In this document: positions 1-6,878 of the stretch, one piece after another
How positions within the stretch are numbered: the stretch's first letter is position 1
Layout: every line of letters starts with the position of its first letter
NCBI GenBank assembly: GCA_051649085.1
Contig: JBOFGK010000054.1
Coordinates: 1 to 21,201 of the forward strand
DNA: 21,201 nt
Direction: 5' to 3'
From: JBOFGK01 sp051649085
GTDB taxonomy: Bacteria; Bacillota_I; Bacilli_A; UBA3375
Translations under genes and position numbers: made by a program
The notes under the pieces: generated by a model
What the model saw: only the letters and a program-made list of their open reading frames with translations
Databases searched by the model: none
What the model was told of the DNA's origin: nothing

Positions 1-42
1 TAGCATAGTAATAGCTTCTTGGCTGAATAAAATCTTTGACAT
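1..42 (-). CDS. 5' end of a leftward gene, possibly an IS3-type helix-turn-helix ORF (partial)
   Basis: Only 14 codons lie in the window, reading MSKILFSQEAITML from an ATG at 42 to 40. The start is well supported: a TAAGGAG ribosome binding site sits just upstream (about 47-54) and a TATAAT box at 65 to 60 on the same strand. From memory, the pattern of a short start followed by 'F-x-E-x-I-x-x-L' resembles the N-terminus of the helix-turn-helix protein that precedes the transposase in IS3-family elements of Bacillota. That identification is inference from very few residues. It fits the context, because the gene on the other side has lost its start codon exactly where such an element would end. 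It could equally be another small regulatory protein. Confidence 0.45.
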   Translation of the reverse strand, partial: MSKILFSQEAITML

Positions 43-59
43 ATAGTCTCCTTAGTATT

Positions 60-65
60 ATTATA
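60..65 (-). promoter_or_regulatory. -10 box for the leftward gene at 42
   Basis: Perfect TATAAT on the minus strand, about 18 bases before the ATG, with the ribosome binding site between. No convincing -35 is seen at the expected distance, where the hairpin at 71-100 lies. Confidence 0.5.
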
Positions 66-100
66 ACAAAAGCCAAATATCAAACTAATGATATTCGGCT
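66..100 (-). terminator. Hairpin with T-tract just upstream of the leftward promoter
   Basis: AGCCAAATATC (71-81) and GATATTCGGCT (90-100) form an 11-bp stem with an 8-base loop. The single non-Watson-Crick pair is a G-U wobble in minus-strand RNA but an A-C mismatch in plus-strand RNA. The minus-strand hairpin is followed by TTTTGTT. The structure therefore works best as a leftward terminator, which would shield the leftward gene from transcription entering from the right. Insertion sequences often carry such a shield near their ends. Confidence 0.5.
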
Positions 101-121
101 CTTTTATTTAAAATTCTACTT

Positions 122-631
122 TATAGGGTTCGGTTCAAAGTTTTTGATAATTTTTCTTTAGAATTAAAGAGTTCAAAAGTATTAATATGTGGTTCAAATG
201 GAATCGGAAAAACAACATTAATAGAACATATTTATGAAAAACACGCTGATCAAATATTTTATGTTAAACAAGTGCCAATATTGTTTGATGATTTTTCGCT
301 GGAAGAAAATTACCAAATAATTGAAAATGGTAAAATTGATAAAAATTTTTTTTATGAAATACTTGATGAGTTTAAATTACTAATTTCGCCAAAGCAAAAA
401 ATAAAAAAATTAAGTGGTGGCCAAAAACAATTATTAGCTATTGCATTAGCGTTTGCCTCAAACTATAAAATTTTAATCTTAGATGAGCCCGAAAATAATG
501 TTGATGATGAAAGAAGGGAAATTTTAAGAAATTTAATTTGTTCTAGTGAAAAAGAAATTATTTTGATTTCACATTTTGACTATCAGGGATTTGAAAGGAT
601 TGATTTAGATGAAAAAATATGTAGTGCTTAG
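122..631 (+). pseudogene. ABC transporter ATPase lacking its 5' end
   Basis: The reading frame is open from the TGA at 89-91 but contains no ATG, GTG or TTG before a GTG at 272, which lies downstream of the Walker A motif and cannot be the true start. From 122 it reads YRVRFKVFDNFSL, then Walker A GSNGIGKTT (191-217), a Q-loop VKQVPILFDDFS, the signature LSGGQ (410-424), Walker B ILILDE (470-487) and the H-loop ILISH. Compared with the ATPase half of the fusion gene at 1837, only about eight N-terminal codons are missing. The nucleotide-binding domain is otherwise complete at about 169 residues, which is short for the family. The gene overlaps the permease at 609 by 23 bases, so the two were translated together. 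With no start codon or promoter it is probably silent unless a non-standard start is used. Confidence 0.75.
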
Positions 632-1850
632 AAATTTATGGATGAAACTTTTTTTCATATCTATATCAAGTATACTTCTGGTAGTGCTAATGCTATTTTC
701 TGCATATGGTTTTGAATCGCAATTAAACTCGATACAAATAAATGCAAATAATTCTATGCAAGTTCCAGAAGGAGTTGTTTATATTGAACCACCAATTTAT
801 CGTTCTGATTTAGGAGGTCCAACTGGAATTAATGAAAACTTAATATCTGTGGGTACAGCGGCACATACAATCGAACAAATAGATGCTTTAAAGAAAAACT
901 CCAATGTTTCAAAAATTGCATTTTCTCCTGGAGATAGTATGTTTTATTATGGACTTGATTTTCCAAATTTTCAAGAAGAAGCTGATATTAGTAGCACAAG
1001 TTTTCCAATACAGTATGAGTTTACCAAGTCACTTGAGAATGTTTTTGCAATTCAGAATCTAAATTTAATAGAGGGTGATTTTCCCAAAGATAATACTAAT
1101 GAAACAATTATTTCAAATACTCTCTTAGATAACGGGTATAAAATTGGATCTGAAATCATGTTTAAAAATAAAAAGTATAAAATTGTTGGTGTCTTTCAAA
1201 ATGAAAATAATGAAAAAGTTATGATAACATCGTTTGATGAGTCAGCAGAATATCTCTCGTTCGTGGATTCTACAAAGATAAATTTGATAGAATACAATCA
1301 GGAGTATTTAAAAATTGTATTTGAAAATGCAGTGGAAGAATCCAATGTGAATAAAAATACTTTAACAGGTGAATATGGGAACATAATGTTAAAGTATAAT
1401 CCTCAAAATGAAAAAGAATTATTTTTATTTTTGGAACAAACATTTCCTGAATCAAATATTTATAGTAAGAATTATAAAAAAATCATAAAATCTAAATTTT
1501 TATTTGCATTATTCAAATATTTCAATATCTCGTTTAAATATGTAGTAATTGGATTATTTATCTACTTGATCATTATGTACTTTTATCTAAAGGCTGTTTT
1601 TGCGGAAAATGAAAAATTACGATTTTATAAAATAAAAAAAATAAAAAGAATAATGGCTTTGGAGTTAATGATAATGTCTGTGTTTATTTTGTTATTGCTA
1701 TCATTATATCAAATTTTCCTACAAAAAAATTTTTATAAAGAGTTGTTATTTTTAGAGATAATTATCCTTTTAAGCTATACACTTATTGCTATAACCTTAA
1801 TAACACTTTTACAAAAGCTTAAGAAAAAGGGGCTAAATGTTAAAAGTTGA
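609..1850 (+). CDS. FtsX/MacB-like ABC transporter permease
   Basis: A 413-residue membrane protein with the MacB/FtsX layout: a short cytoplasmic N-terminus, membrane segment 1 (about 13-34), an extracytoplasmic domain of about 270 residues, then segments 2-4 (about 310-331, 347-371 and 379-401) and a lysine-rich tail. It contains the 'EGDFPKDNTNETIIS' stretch typical of the periplasmic-core fold in this superfamily, where similar 'G..p.~~~EiiI' elements recur. The ATG lies inside the end of the preceding ATPase gene, with an AAAGGA site about 11 bases upstream, and the 3' end overlaps the next gene by 14 bases. Together the genes encode NBD1, TMD1 and NBD2-TMD2, suggesting a heterodimeric transporter. 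The substrate is unknown; peptide or lipid export, or an envelope-stress role, are possibilities from the family. Its expression is doubtful because the upstream ATPase has lost its start. Confidence 0.75.
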   Translation: MKKYVVLRNLWMKLFFISISSILLVVLMLFSAYGFESQLNSIQINANNSMQVPEGVVYIEPPIYRSDLGGPTGINENLISVGTAAHTIEQIDALKKNSNVSKIAFSPGDSMFYYGLDFPNFQEEADISSTSFPIQYEFTKSLENVFAIQNLNLIEGDFPKDNTNETIISNTLLDNGYKIGSEIMFKNKKYKIVGVFQNENNEKVMITSFDESAEYLSFVDSTKINLIEYNQEYLKIVFENAVEESNVNKNTLTGEYGNIMLKYNPQNEKELFLFLEQTFPESNIYSKNYKKIIKSKFLFALFKYFNISFKYVVIGLFIYLIIMYFYLKAVFAENEKLRFYKIKKIKRIMALELMIMSVFILLLLSLYQIFLQKNFYKELLFLEIIILLSYTLIAITLITLLQKLKKKGLNVKS

Positions 1851-3360
1851 GAATGTAAAATATTCGTTCAAAAAAACCAAAAGAGAAATTAAACAGCTCG
1901 TGATTTCTGAAAATGGCCTATACAAAATAATTGGTGAAAATGGTAGTGGTAAAACAAGTTTATTAAATGGAATTGTCAAAGCGATTCGAAAAAAAATGAA
2001 ATATGGATATGTAACTCAAGAAATTAGTCTTTTCGAAAATCTTTCGATAGCAGAAAATATCAAAGTTTTCATTGGTGAAGATGAAGCTTTTATGAAAAAA
2101 TTCGATGAAAATTTAAAAAAATTAAATTTAGTAATTGAATATAATCATAAAATTTGTAATCTTAGTTTTGGTCAAAAAAGAAAAGTTCAATTGGCAATAT
2201 GTTTATCAACCGAATATAAAGTATTGATTCTTGATGAACCTTTTAATCACTTAGATCAAAAATCTAAAACTAATTTAAAGGAATTGCTTGCTCAACTTTC
2301 GAAAAAAAGAATCATTTTAATTGTGGAACATCATGAAAAAATAAATGAAGATTACATTATTGAAATTAGTGAAGAACTTATTTTTGTGAAAAATGAGCAA
2401 AAAGTAGAAAATGAAAATTCTAGAATAATGCTTCCAAAATCTAAAAAAAAACGAAATATATATTTAATATATAAAAATTTAAAAGTTGTTTCTAAAATAT
2501 ATCTTTTCCTCATGCTTTGCTTATGTGTTCTTGGTTTTGCCTATTTTCAAGCAGATAATCCGTTGACAACAAGAGAAAATGGATTTATATATCCATTTAT
2601 ATCGAATGATAAAAAAAGTGAAAATAGTATAGAATATAAGTGTCTAAATCCTACGGTTGAAGACCCATGGCCTGAACTATATTTAAACAATAATTACAGT
2701 GTAATTGACAATGCTGAGTTTATTGATACATCACTAATAGAAAATTTGTACTTTATAAGAAATAAGGCTCCTGCAATGAGGTATGGTTCAGTTGCAGCGA
2801 AGTTTCAGCAACCAAAAACAATTCTTGAAAAATACGATGGACCATTACCGTATTATCAATTTGATAGGTTGTATATTGGTACTTTCCCAGATGACAATAG
2901 TAATGAAATATTAATTGACTACTTTCATGCTAAACAACTTCAAAAGCAATTAAATATAAGTGAAATGAAGGAGCTTATTGGACAGGAATTTACTGTTGAA
3001 AAACTTCAAGTTAAGAGTAAAATTTCAGGAATTTATTTACCGAATGAAGATAACTATAGTTACATCTTATTTGCGTATACAGGTGTGCCACAGGGTTCAA
3101 AAATGTGTTATTTGAGTCAAGGGGATAATGTCGCACATAAAAGTGTTTTGCTTATTAATTTATTAAAAATAATTCAAACATTATTCTTTTGTCTAGTGAT
3201 TAGTATCATTTTGTTCTTCCCGATTATGACATTAGAAAAGGAATTTTTTCGCACATTAAGAAGAATTTCTTTAGAAAATGAAATTATCAAATATTATATA
3301 TATTATTGCATAACAATATTTATTTTGCAGTTAATATACTATTTCGATAGTGTTGGTTAG
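1837..3360 (+). CDS. ABC transporter ATPase-permease fusion, apparently truncated at the C-terminus
   Basis: 507 residues. Residues 1-200 are an ABC ATPase: Walker A GENGSGKT (33-40), Q-loop Gln61, a degenerate signature LSFGQ (109-113), Walker B VLILDE (129-134) and a switch histidine (165). The rest is a MacB-like permease with membrane segments at about 219-238, 444-466 and 485-504 and a large extracytoplasmic domain between the first two. The permease at 609 has four segments. Here the protein stops directly after the third, and neither other frame continues the missing roughly 50 residues, so a 3' deletion is more likely than a frameshift. An AAGGGG site precedes the ATG, and the start overlaps the previous gene by 14 bases. 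The degenerate signature in one half is common in heterodimeric ABC exporters. Function is uncertain. Confidence 0.7.
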   Translation: MLKVENVKYSFKKTKREIKQLVISENGLYKIIGENGSGKTSLLNGIVKAIRKKMKYGYVTQEISLFENLSIAENIKVFIGEDEAFMKKFDENLKKLNLVIEYNHKICNLSFGQKRKVQLAICLSTEYKVLILDEPFNHLDQKSKTNLKELLAQLSKKRIILIVEHHEKINEDYIIEISEELIFVKNEQKVENENSRIMLPKSKKKRNIYLIYKNLKVVSKIYLFLMLCLCVLGFAYFQADNPLTTRENGFIYPFISNDKKSENSIEYKCLNPTVEDPWPELYLNNNYSVIDNAEFIDTSLIENLYFIRNKAPAMRYGSVAAKFQQPKTILEKYDGPLPYYQFDRLYIGTFPDDNSNEILIDYFHAKQLQKQLNISEMKELIGQEFTVEKLQVKSKISGIYLPNEDNYSYILFAYTGVPQGSKMCYLSQGDNVAHKSVLLINLLKIIQTLFFCLVISIILFFPIMTLEKEFFRTLRRISLENEIIKYYIYYCITIFILQLIYYFDSVG

Positions 3361-3399
3361 AAAACGTAAATGATGCAATTACTTTTGAAAGAACTAACT

Positions 3400-3446
3400 T
3401 GACCAAAAAAATAAATCTCAAGAATGCTTATTGGATTCTGAGATTT
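3400..3446 (-). terminator. Terminator of the leftward PadR operon
   Basis: Arms at 3413-3425 and 3435-3446 pair over 12 bp with one bulged base and a 9-base loop. In the leftward direction the hairpin runs directly into ATTTTTTTGG (3412 to 3403). The rightward side has only a weak T-tract (ACTTAATTT), so it is mainly a leftward terminator. It may also stop transcription from the ABC cassette. Confidence 0.65.
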
Positions 3447-3489
3447 ACTTAATTTATGAGTATTTAACTTAAGTGCTTAGTAGCTATAT

Positions 3490-3801
3490 TTAGTTTGAAC
3501 TTAGATATTTATTAATTATATTTGAAAAATCAAACCAAGCTTGAATCATTGTATTAAGTTCAGTTTGACCTAAAGTAGTCATTTTATAATATTTCCGTGC
3601 AGGACCACTCTCGCTTTCAACTAAATAAGTGTCGACAAATTTATCATTTTTTAACCGTTTTAAAATTGGATAAACAGTCGAAGAATTAATTTCTAAAAGC
3701 TCTTCAAGTTCACGAACAATCTCATAGCCATACCGATCTTCCTCATTAATAAATTTTAAAATACAAATTTCAATTATTCCTTTTTTAAATTGGTTATTCA
3801 T
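3490..3801 (-). CDS. PadR-family transcriptional regulator
   Basis: 103 residues with the compact PadR winged-helix fold: 'GIIEICILKFINEEDRYGYE' at the N-terminus, then 'INSSTVYPILKRLKNDKFV' as recognition helix and wing start, and 'GPARKYYKMTTLGQTEL' as the wing, the family's hallmark. The short C-terminal helix is the usual dimerisation element of class 2 PadR proteins. The start overlaps the stop of the HAAS gene (ATGA), with GGAG four bases upstream inside that gene. It is the last gene of a three-gene leftward operon. Repressors of this class usually autoregulate, and palindromes next to the operon promoter (5207-5242) are candidate operators. The signal it responds to is not evident. 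Confidence 0.9.
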   Translation of the reverse strand: MNNQFKKGIIEICILKFINEEDRYGYEIVRELEELLEINSSTVYPILKRLKNDKFVDTYLVESESGPARKYYKMTTLGQTELNTMIQAWFDFSNIINKYLSSN

Positions 3802-4436
3802 CGTTCTCCATTCAATAAGCTATTTAAATGATATAAAATGTACATTCCTGAAATGAAAAATATAAAACCAACAATGTTCATTTGGAGATTATAAACATTA
3901 AAGCGAACACAAAAAAGGAACAGTGTATAGCTGAATGCCCCGATAAACATTAGTCCTATTAAGGCAATTCTTGAAAATAGTTTAAACAGCTTGATAAAAA
4001 GTTTGATTGAAAACAAAGTGATAATCTTTAATGAGTATGAAAAACGCTGCAAAAGATTTTTAGGAGCTTGCGCAACAAATGAAACTGGAAGTTTAGATGG
4101 ATTTTTAACATCTTGTTTTCGATTCTTAAATTTTTCTTGCCATTCCCGACTTTTGGAACGGAGTTCATTTTCTTTTTTATTAATTTTCTGTAAAAGCTGT
4201 TTGAAAAATTTATCACCAGCAGTTACTTTAATACCAAGCTCATCTGCATAGTTTTGAGCAATAACTCTCGGGCTATCAAAAGAAGCAATAATTGCATCCA
4301 AGTCTTCACCATCAGCCATTCGAACATCGATTATTTCTAAATAATTCTCTTTAACTTCAGCTACTTCTTGTGGTGAGAAAAAATAAAGTTCGTCTTCGAG
4401 TTGTTGAAAGAATAAATCATATTTATTTAATTTCAT
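3798..4436 (-). CDS. HAAS-domain (DUF1700-like) membrane protein
   Basis: 212 residues. The N-terminal 70 residues form the helical HAAS domain that typically follows PadR genes: 'FFQQLEDELYFFSPQEVAEVKENY' then 'ADGEDLDAIIASFDSPRVIAQNY'. A basic linker (about 75-130) leads to an amphipathic helix (about 133-152) and two membrane segments (about 156-176 and 187-204). PadR-HAAS pairs are widespread in Bacillota and are thought to link membrane or envelope state to gene control, but the mechanism is not firmly known. An AAGGAG site lies five bases before the ATG, within the end of the upstream gene. Its start overlaps that gene by 14 bases and its end overlaps padR by 4. Confidence 0.8.
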   Translation of the reverse strand: MKLNKYDLFFQQLEDELYFFSPQEVAEVKENYLEIIDVRMADGEDLDAIIASFDSPRVIAQNYADELGIKVTAGDKFFKQLLQKINKKENELRSKSREWQEKFKNRKQDVKNPSKLPVSFVAQAPKNLLQRFSYSLKIITLFSIKLFIKLFKLFSRIALIGLMFIGAFSYTLFLFCVRFNVYNLQMNIVGFIFFISGMYILYHLNSLLNGER

Positions 4437-5184
4437 AATACTCCTTAGAATTTTGAGCTAAATTTAGTGCAAATGTTCCTGTGGCTTCAGCCGGTAAGGT
4501 CTTTTCACAAATTTCATCGGATTTAATATCGCCATATATGTAAAGTGGATAAGTTATTCCCGAAGGACTTTTAGCTGATAATTCTTGACTAAAACTTTCA
4601 AAATCATCAACATTTTCTGAAAAACGTTTCTCGATTGATTCACAATATTCCATTTCTTTTTTTAAACTTGCATTAAAGTCTTTTTTCATAAAGTTATTAA
4701 TTTTATTAAGGTCGACATTTAATTCTTCTTGTGAATTTAATGTGACCGAGAAAAGCATTATAGAATTAGCTACATTGTATGGAAGCTCAAGCGAGACTAA
4801 ACTTTTTATATTAACAACTTGTTCACAGTTATTATTACAACTGAACGGAGTTGTATTAATCAAAGAAACGATTTCTCCTGTTTGTGAAAACTCTCCATTA
4901 ATTGTCCCAGTTAGAGTCGGATTTTTCAAGCCTGGACTAACTTGAACGTCAACGATCAGCGGAACATCACTTGTATTTTTAAAGTTAAATGTTTTTTGAT
5001 CTTGCTTAAGCTCAATTGATGTATCTTTTTTCGGAAAATCGTAAAAAGTAATTTGCGGGACAAAGCTATTAGTGTTTATTTCAATAGCATTTAAATAATT
5101 AGACATTCTGAAAATGATTATTGCCAAGCAAACAGTAAAACAAAAAATTGCTAACGCAAGAAGGTGGTTTTTGTATTTTGTCAT
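4423..5184 (-). CDS. Unrecognised membrane-anchored extracytoplasmic protein of the PadR/HAAS operon
   Basis: 253 residues that I cannot assign to a family. An uncleaved signal anchor is likely (about residues 8-25, preceded by two lysines, no lipobox). The rest should be outside the cell. Residues 40-160 look beta-rich, with 'FNFKNTSDVPLIVDVQVSPG' recalling the 'KNTG-VPA' strand of secreted beta-sandwich proteins such as TasA; this is only a resemblance. Residues 165-205 are charged and helical. Four cysteines outside the membrane (116, 120, 181, 226), two in a C-NNN-C pair, could form disulfides. It is the first gene of the operon, with a GGA site before the ATG and a strong promoter. The third gene of PadR-HAAS operons is often a DUF4097-type protein. 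This one does not look like that, so it may be a different output or sensor partner. Confidence 0.7.
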   Translation of the reverse strand: MTKYKNHLLALAIFCFTVCLAIIIFRMSNYLNAIEINTNSFVPQITFYDFPKKDTSIELKQDQKTFNFKNTSDVPLIVDVQVSPGLKNPTLTGTINGEFSQTGEIVSLINTTPFSCNNNCEQVVNIKSLVSLELPYNVANSIMLFSVTLNSQEELNVDLNKINNFMKKDFNASLKKEMEYCESIEKRFSENVDDFESFSQELSAKSPSGITYPLYIYGDIKSDEICEKTLPAEATGTFALNLAQNSKEYYEIK

Positions 5185-5206
5185 TTTTTTCCTTTCATGA
5201 AATATA

Positions 5207-5242
5207 TACTGTACAATGCAGTACTATGTATAACACAATACT
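5207..5242. promoter_or_regulatory. Candidate PadR operators (two adjoining inverted repeats)
   Basis: AGTACTATGT (5220-5229) and ACACAATACT (5233-5242) form a 10-bp inverted repeat with 8 matches and a 3-base centre. It begins directly after the -10 box and covers the likely start of transcription. Beside it TACTG (5207-5211) and CAGTA (5219-5223) form a second perfect 5-bp repeat with a 7-base centre. PadR operators are commonly ATGT/ACAT-type inverted repeats, which the first site resembles. Binding by this PadR is inference. Confidence 0.45.
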
Positions 5243-5271
5243 ATTATACAACGAATAATGTGTAATGTCAA
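5243..5271 (-). promoter_or_regulatory. Promoter of the unknown-HAAS-PadR operon
   Basis: Minus-strand TTGACA (5271 to 5266), a 17-base spacer and TATAAT (5248 to 5243): a perfect sigma-A-type consensus about 60 bases before the first ATG. Such a strong core promoter is normally held in check by a repressor, which fits the PadR encoded in the operon. Confidence 0.8.
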
Positions 5272-5323
5272 GTGGTATCGAAAAAAAACAAAAAAACAAA
5301 TATATGAATTTATAAGCATATAT

Positions 5324-5352
5324 TTGAATTTTTGAGAAAAGTACGCTATAAT
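5324..5352 (+). promoter_or_regulatory. Promoter P1 of the cystine transporter operon
   Basis: TTGAAT (5324-5329), a 17-base spacer and TATAAT (5347-5352). It is followed at 5360-5378 by a sequence similar to the first candidate PadR operator (see findings). It would give a leader of about 120 bases. Confidence 0.6.
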
Positions 5353-5392
5353 AGTATTTGTATTGTTGTATAGCAGTAAATTTAGTAATTAA

Positions 5393-5431
5393 TTAACAAA
5401 AATCCGGAAATATGCTATTATATATACGGAT
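5393..5431 (+). promoter_or_regulatory. Promoter P2 of the cystine transporter operon with embedded palindrome
   Basis: TTAACA (5393-5398), a 17-base spacer and TATTAT (5416-5421). ATCCG (5402-5406) and CGGAT (5427-5431) form an inverted repeat that flanks the -10 box. The spacer also holds TCCGGAAA (5403-5410), a motif that recurs before the aquaglyceroporin -10 box. Confidence 0.5.
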
Positions 5432-5476
5432 GTATTTAATAGAAAGTAAAAAACAAATAAGAGAATAGGAGAAAAA

Positions 5477-6877
5477 ATGGAAAATATTTTACCGATAATA
5501 ATTTTAGCAGCGGTCTATTTTGCGATTTGCTATGGGCTAGTAGTGATGAAAAACAAGAAATTAAGTTTTAATAAAAGAATTTTAACTGGTCTTGGAACAG
5601 GTATTGTTTTTGGTGTAATCATTCAATTTCTGTTTGGTTCTGATGGTGAAGTCACATCAAATTTTATGACATTCTTATCAATCTTTGGTAATGGATATGT
5701 TCGATTACTAGGATTAATGGTAATTCCATTAGTGTTGTTTGCAATGACAACTTCGGTAATGAACATTAAAAGTGAAGGAATGCTTGTAAAAATTGCACCA
5801 AAAATTCTAATGTTCTTAATGTTAACTGTTGGAATTTCAGCAGTTGTAGGAATTGTAGTTTCACAAGTTATCCATGTTGATGCAACACAAATTCAACAAG
5901 TTGCAGATCCAGCAGCAGTTGCTCAAAGAGAAGCATATTTAGCAGAGCAAAAACAAGGTGTTACAGATCAAACATATGCAGAGTATATATTAGGGATTAT
6001 TCCAAGAAATATAGTTAATACATTAACGGGTCAAAACGATACAGATACACTTTCAACTGTTCTATTTGGAATGTTCCTTGGATATGCAGTTTTACAAGTT
6101 AGAAAAAGAAAACCAGAAAAAGTACAGACGTTTGTTGATTTTATGAACGCTGGTCAAGAAGTTATTTTATCAATGGTTCGTGAAATTTTAAAACTTACTC
6201 CTTTTGCAATTACTGCTTTAATGACAAGTTTTGCAGCATCAAATAGTATTGAGACATTTAACCAAATGTTTAAATTTTTAGGAGCAAGTTATATCGCAAT
6301 CTTCGCTATGCTTGGAATTCACTTCTTAATGATCCTATTATTTGGATTAAGTCCAATGCAATACATTAAAAAGTCTTGGCCTGTCTTTTTATTCGGATTT
6401 GGATCAAGATCAAGTGTATCTGCTTTACCATTAAACATTGAAGCACAAACAGAAAGATTAGGAGTTGACTTAGAAACAGCAAACCTATCAGCAACATTCT
6501 CGACTTCAATTGGACAAAATGGATGTGCAGGAATTTATCCAGCAATGGTAGCAATTATTGCGGCTCAAGCTCAAGGTGTTGATATAACATTTACTTTCCT
6601 TGTAACATTAGTACTTGTTATTATTGTCTCTTCATTCGGAATTGCCGGTGTTGGTGGTGGAGCAACATTCTCTGCAATTGCCGTACTGACAATTATGGGT
6701 CTTGATATTGGAGTTGCTGCGTTGTTAATTTCAATTGAACCATTAATTGATATGGCTCGTACAGCTCTAAACATTTCTGATGGAATGTTATCGGGTGTAC
6801 TTACAGCAAGGATGAATAAGACGCTTGATGTTGAAGTATATAATAACAACTCAGAAGCAGAAGTAGTAGAGGTATAA
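5477..6877 (+). CDS. tcyP: L-cystine:cation symporter, TcyP-like (DAACS family)
   Basis: 466 residues, matching the usual length of TcyP. This family imports cystine, and related sulfur amino acids, driven by a cation gradient. Visible landmarks are 'RLLGLMVIPLVLFAMTTSVM' (about 76-95), the serine-rich re-entrant motif RSSVSALPLNIEAQTERLG (about 311-329), the substrate loop SIGQNGCAGIYPAM (about 343-356), GVGGGATF (about 391-398) and 'EPLIDMARTALN' near the C-terminus. The asparagine-glycine-cysteine form of the loop and the RSSVSALPLNIEAQT stretch are characteristic of TcyP rather than glutamate or dicarboxylate carriers. A charged insertion (about 137-165) lies between helices, as in TcyP. 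AGGAG precedes the ATG. The stop is followed after one base by the reductase gene, so import and use of cystine are probably co-expressed. Confidence 0.85.
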   Translation: MENILPIIILAAVYFAICYGLVVMKNKKLSFNKRILTGLGTGIVFGVIIQFLFGSDGEVTSNFMTFLSIFGNGYVRLLGLMVIPLVLFAMTTSVMNIKSEGMLVKIAPKILMFLMLTVGISAVVGIVVSQVIHVDATQIQQVADPAAVAQREAYLAEQKQGVTDQTYAEYILGIIPRNIVNTLTGQNDTDTLSTVLFGMFLGYAVLQVRKRKPEKVQTFVDFMNAGQEVILSMVREILKLTPFAITALMTSFAASNSIETFNQMFKFLGASYIAIFAMLGIHFLMILLFGLSPMQYIKKSWPVFLFGFGSRSSVSALPLNIEAQTERLGVDLETANLSATFSTSIGQNGCAGIYPAMVAIIAAQAQGVDITFTFLVTLVLVIIVSSFGIAGVGGGATFSAIAVLTIMGLDIGVAALLISIEPLIDMARTALNISDGMLSGVLTARMNKTLDVEVYNNNSEAEVVEV

Positions 6878-6878
6878 A

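Noticed and set aside
88..111. ATG at 88 as a possible start for the truncated ATPase
   Set aside because: It is in another frame and reaches a stop after seven codons.
272..274. GTG at 272 as the start of the first ABC ATPase
   Set aside because: A protein from this codon would lack Walker A, which is encoded just upstream in the same frame (191-217), and no ribosome binding site precedes it.
1270..1455. Antisense and shifted-frame open frames inside known genes (also near 4028, 4742, 6366, 6571, 7187, 12533, 12779, 16021, 19657, 20253)
   Set aside because: They lie wholly inside genes with recognisable products and show no recognisable domains.
5272..5476. Riboswitch or T-box in the leader of the cystine transporter
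   Set aside because: No conserved T-box, S-box or similar core could be found; the region is explained by two promoters and short repeats.
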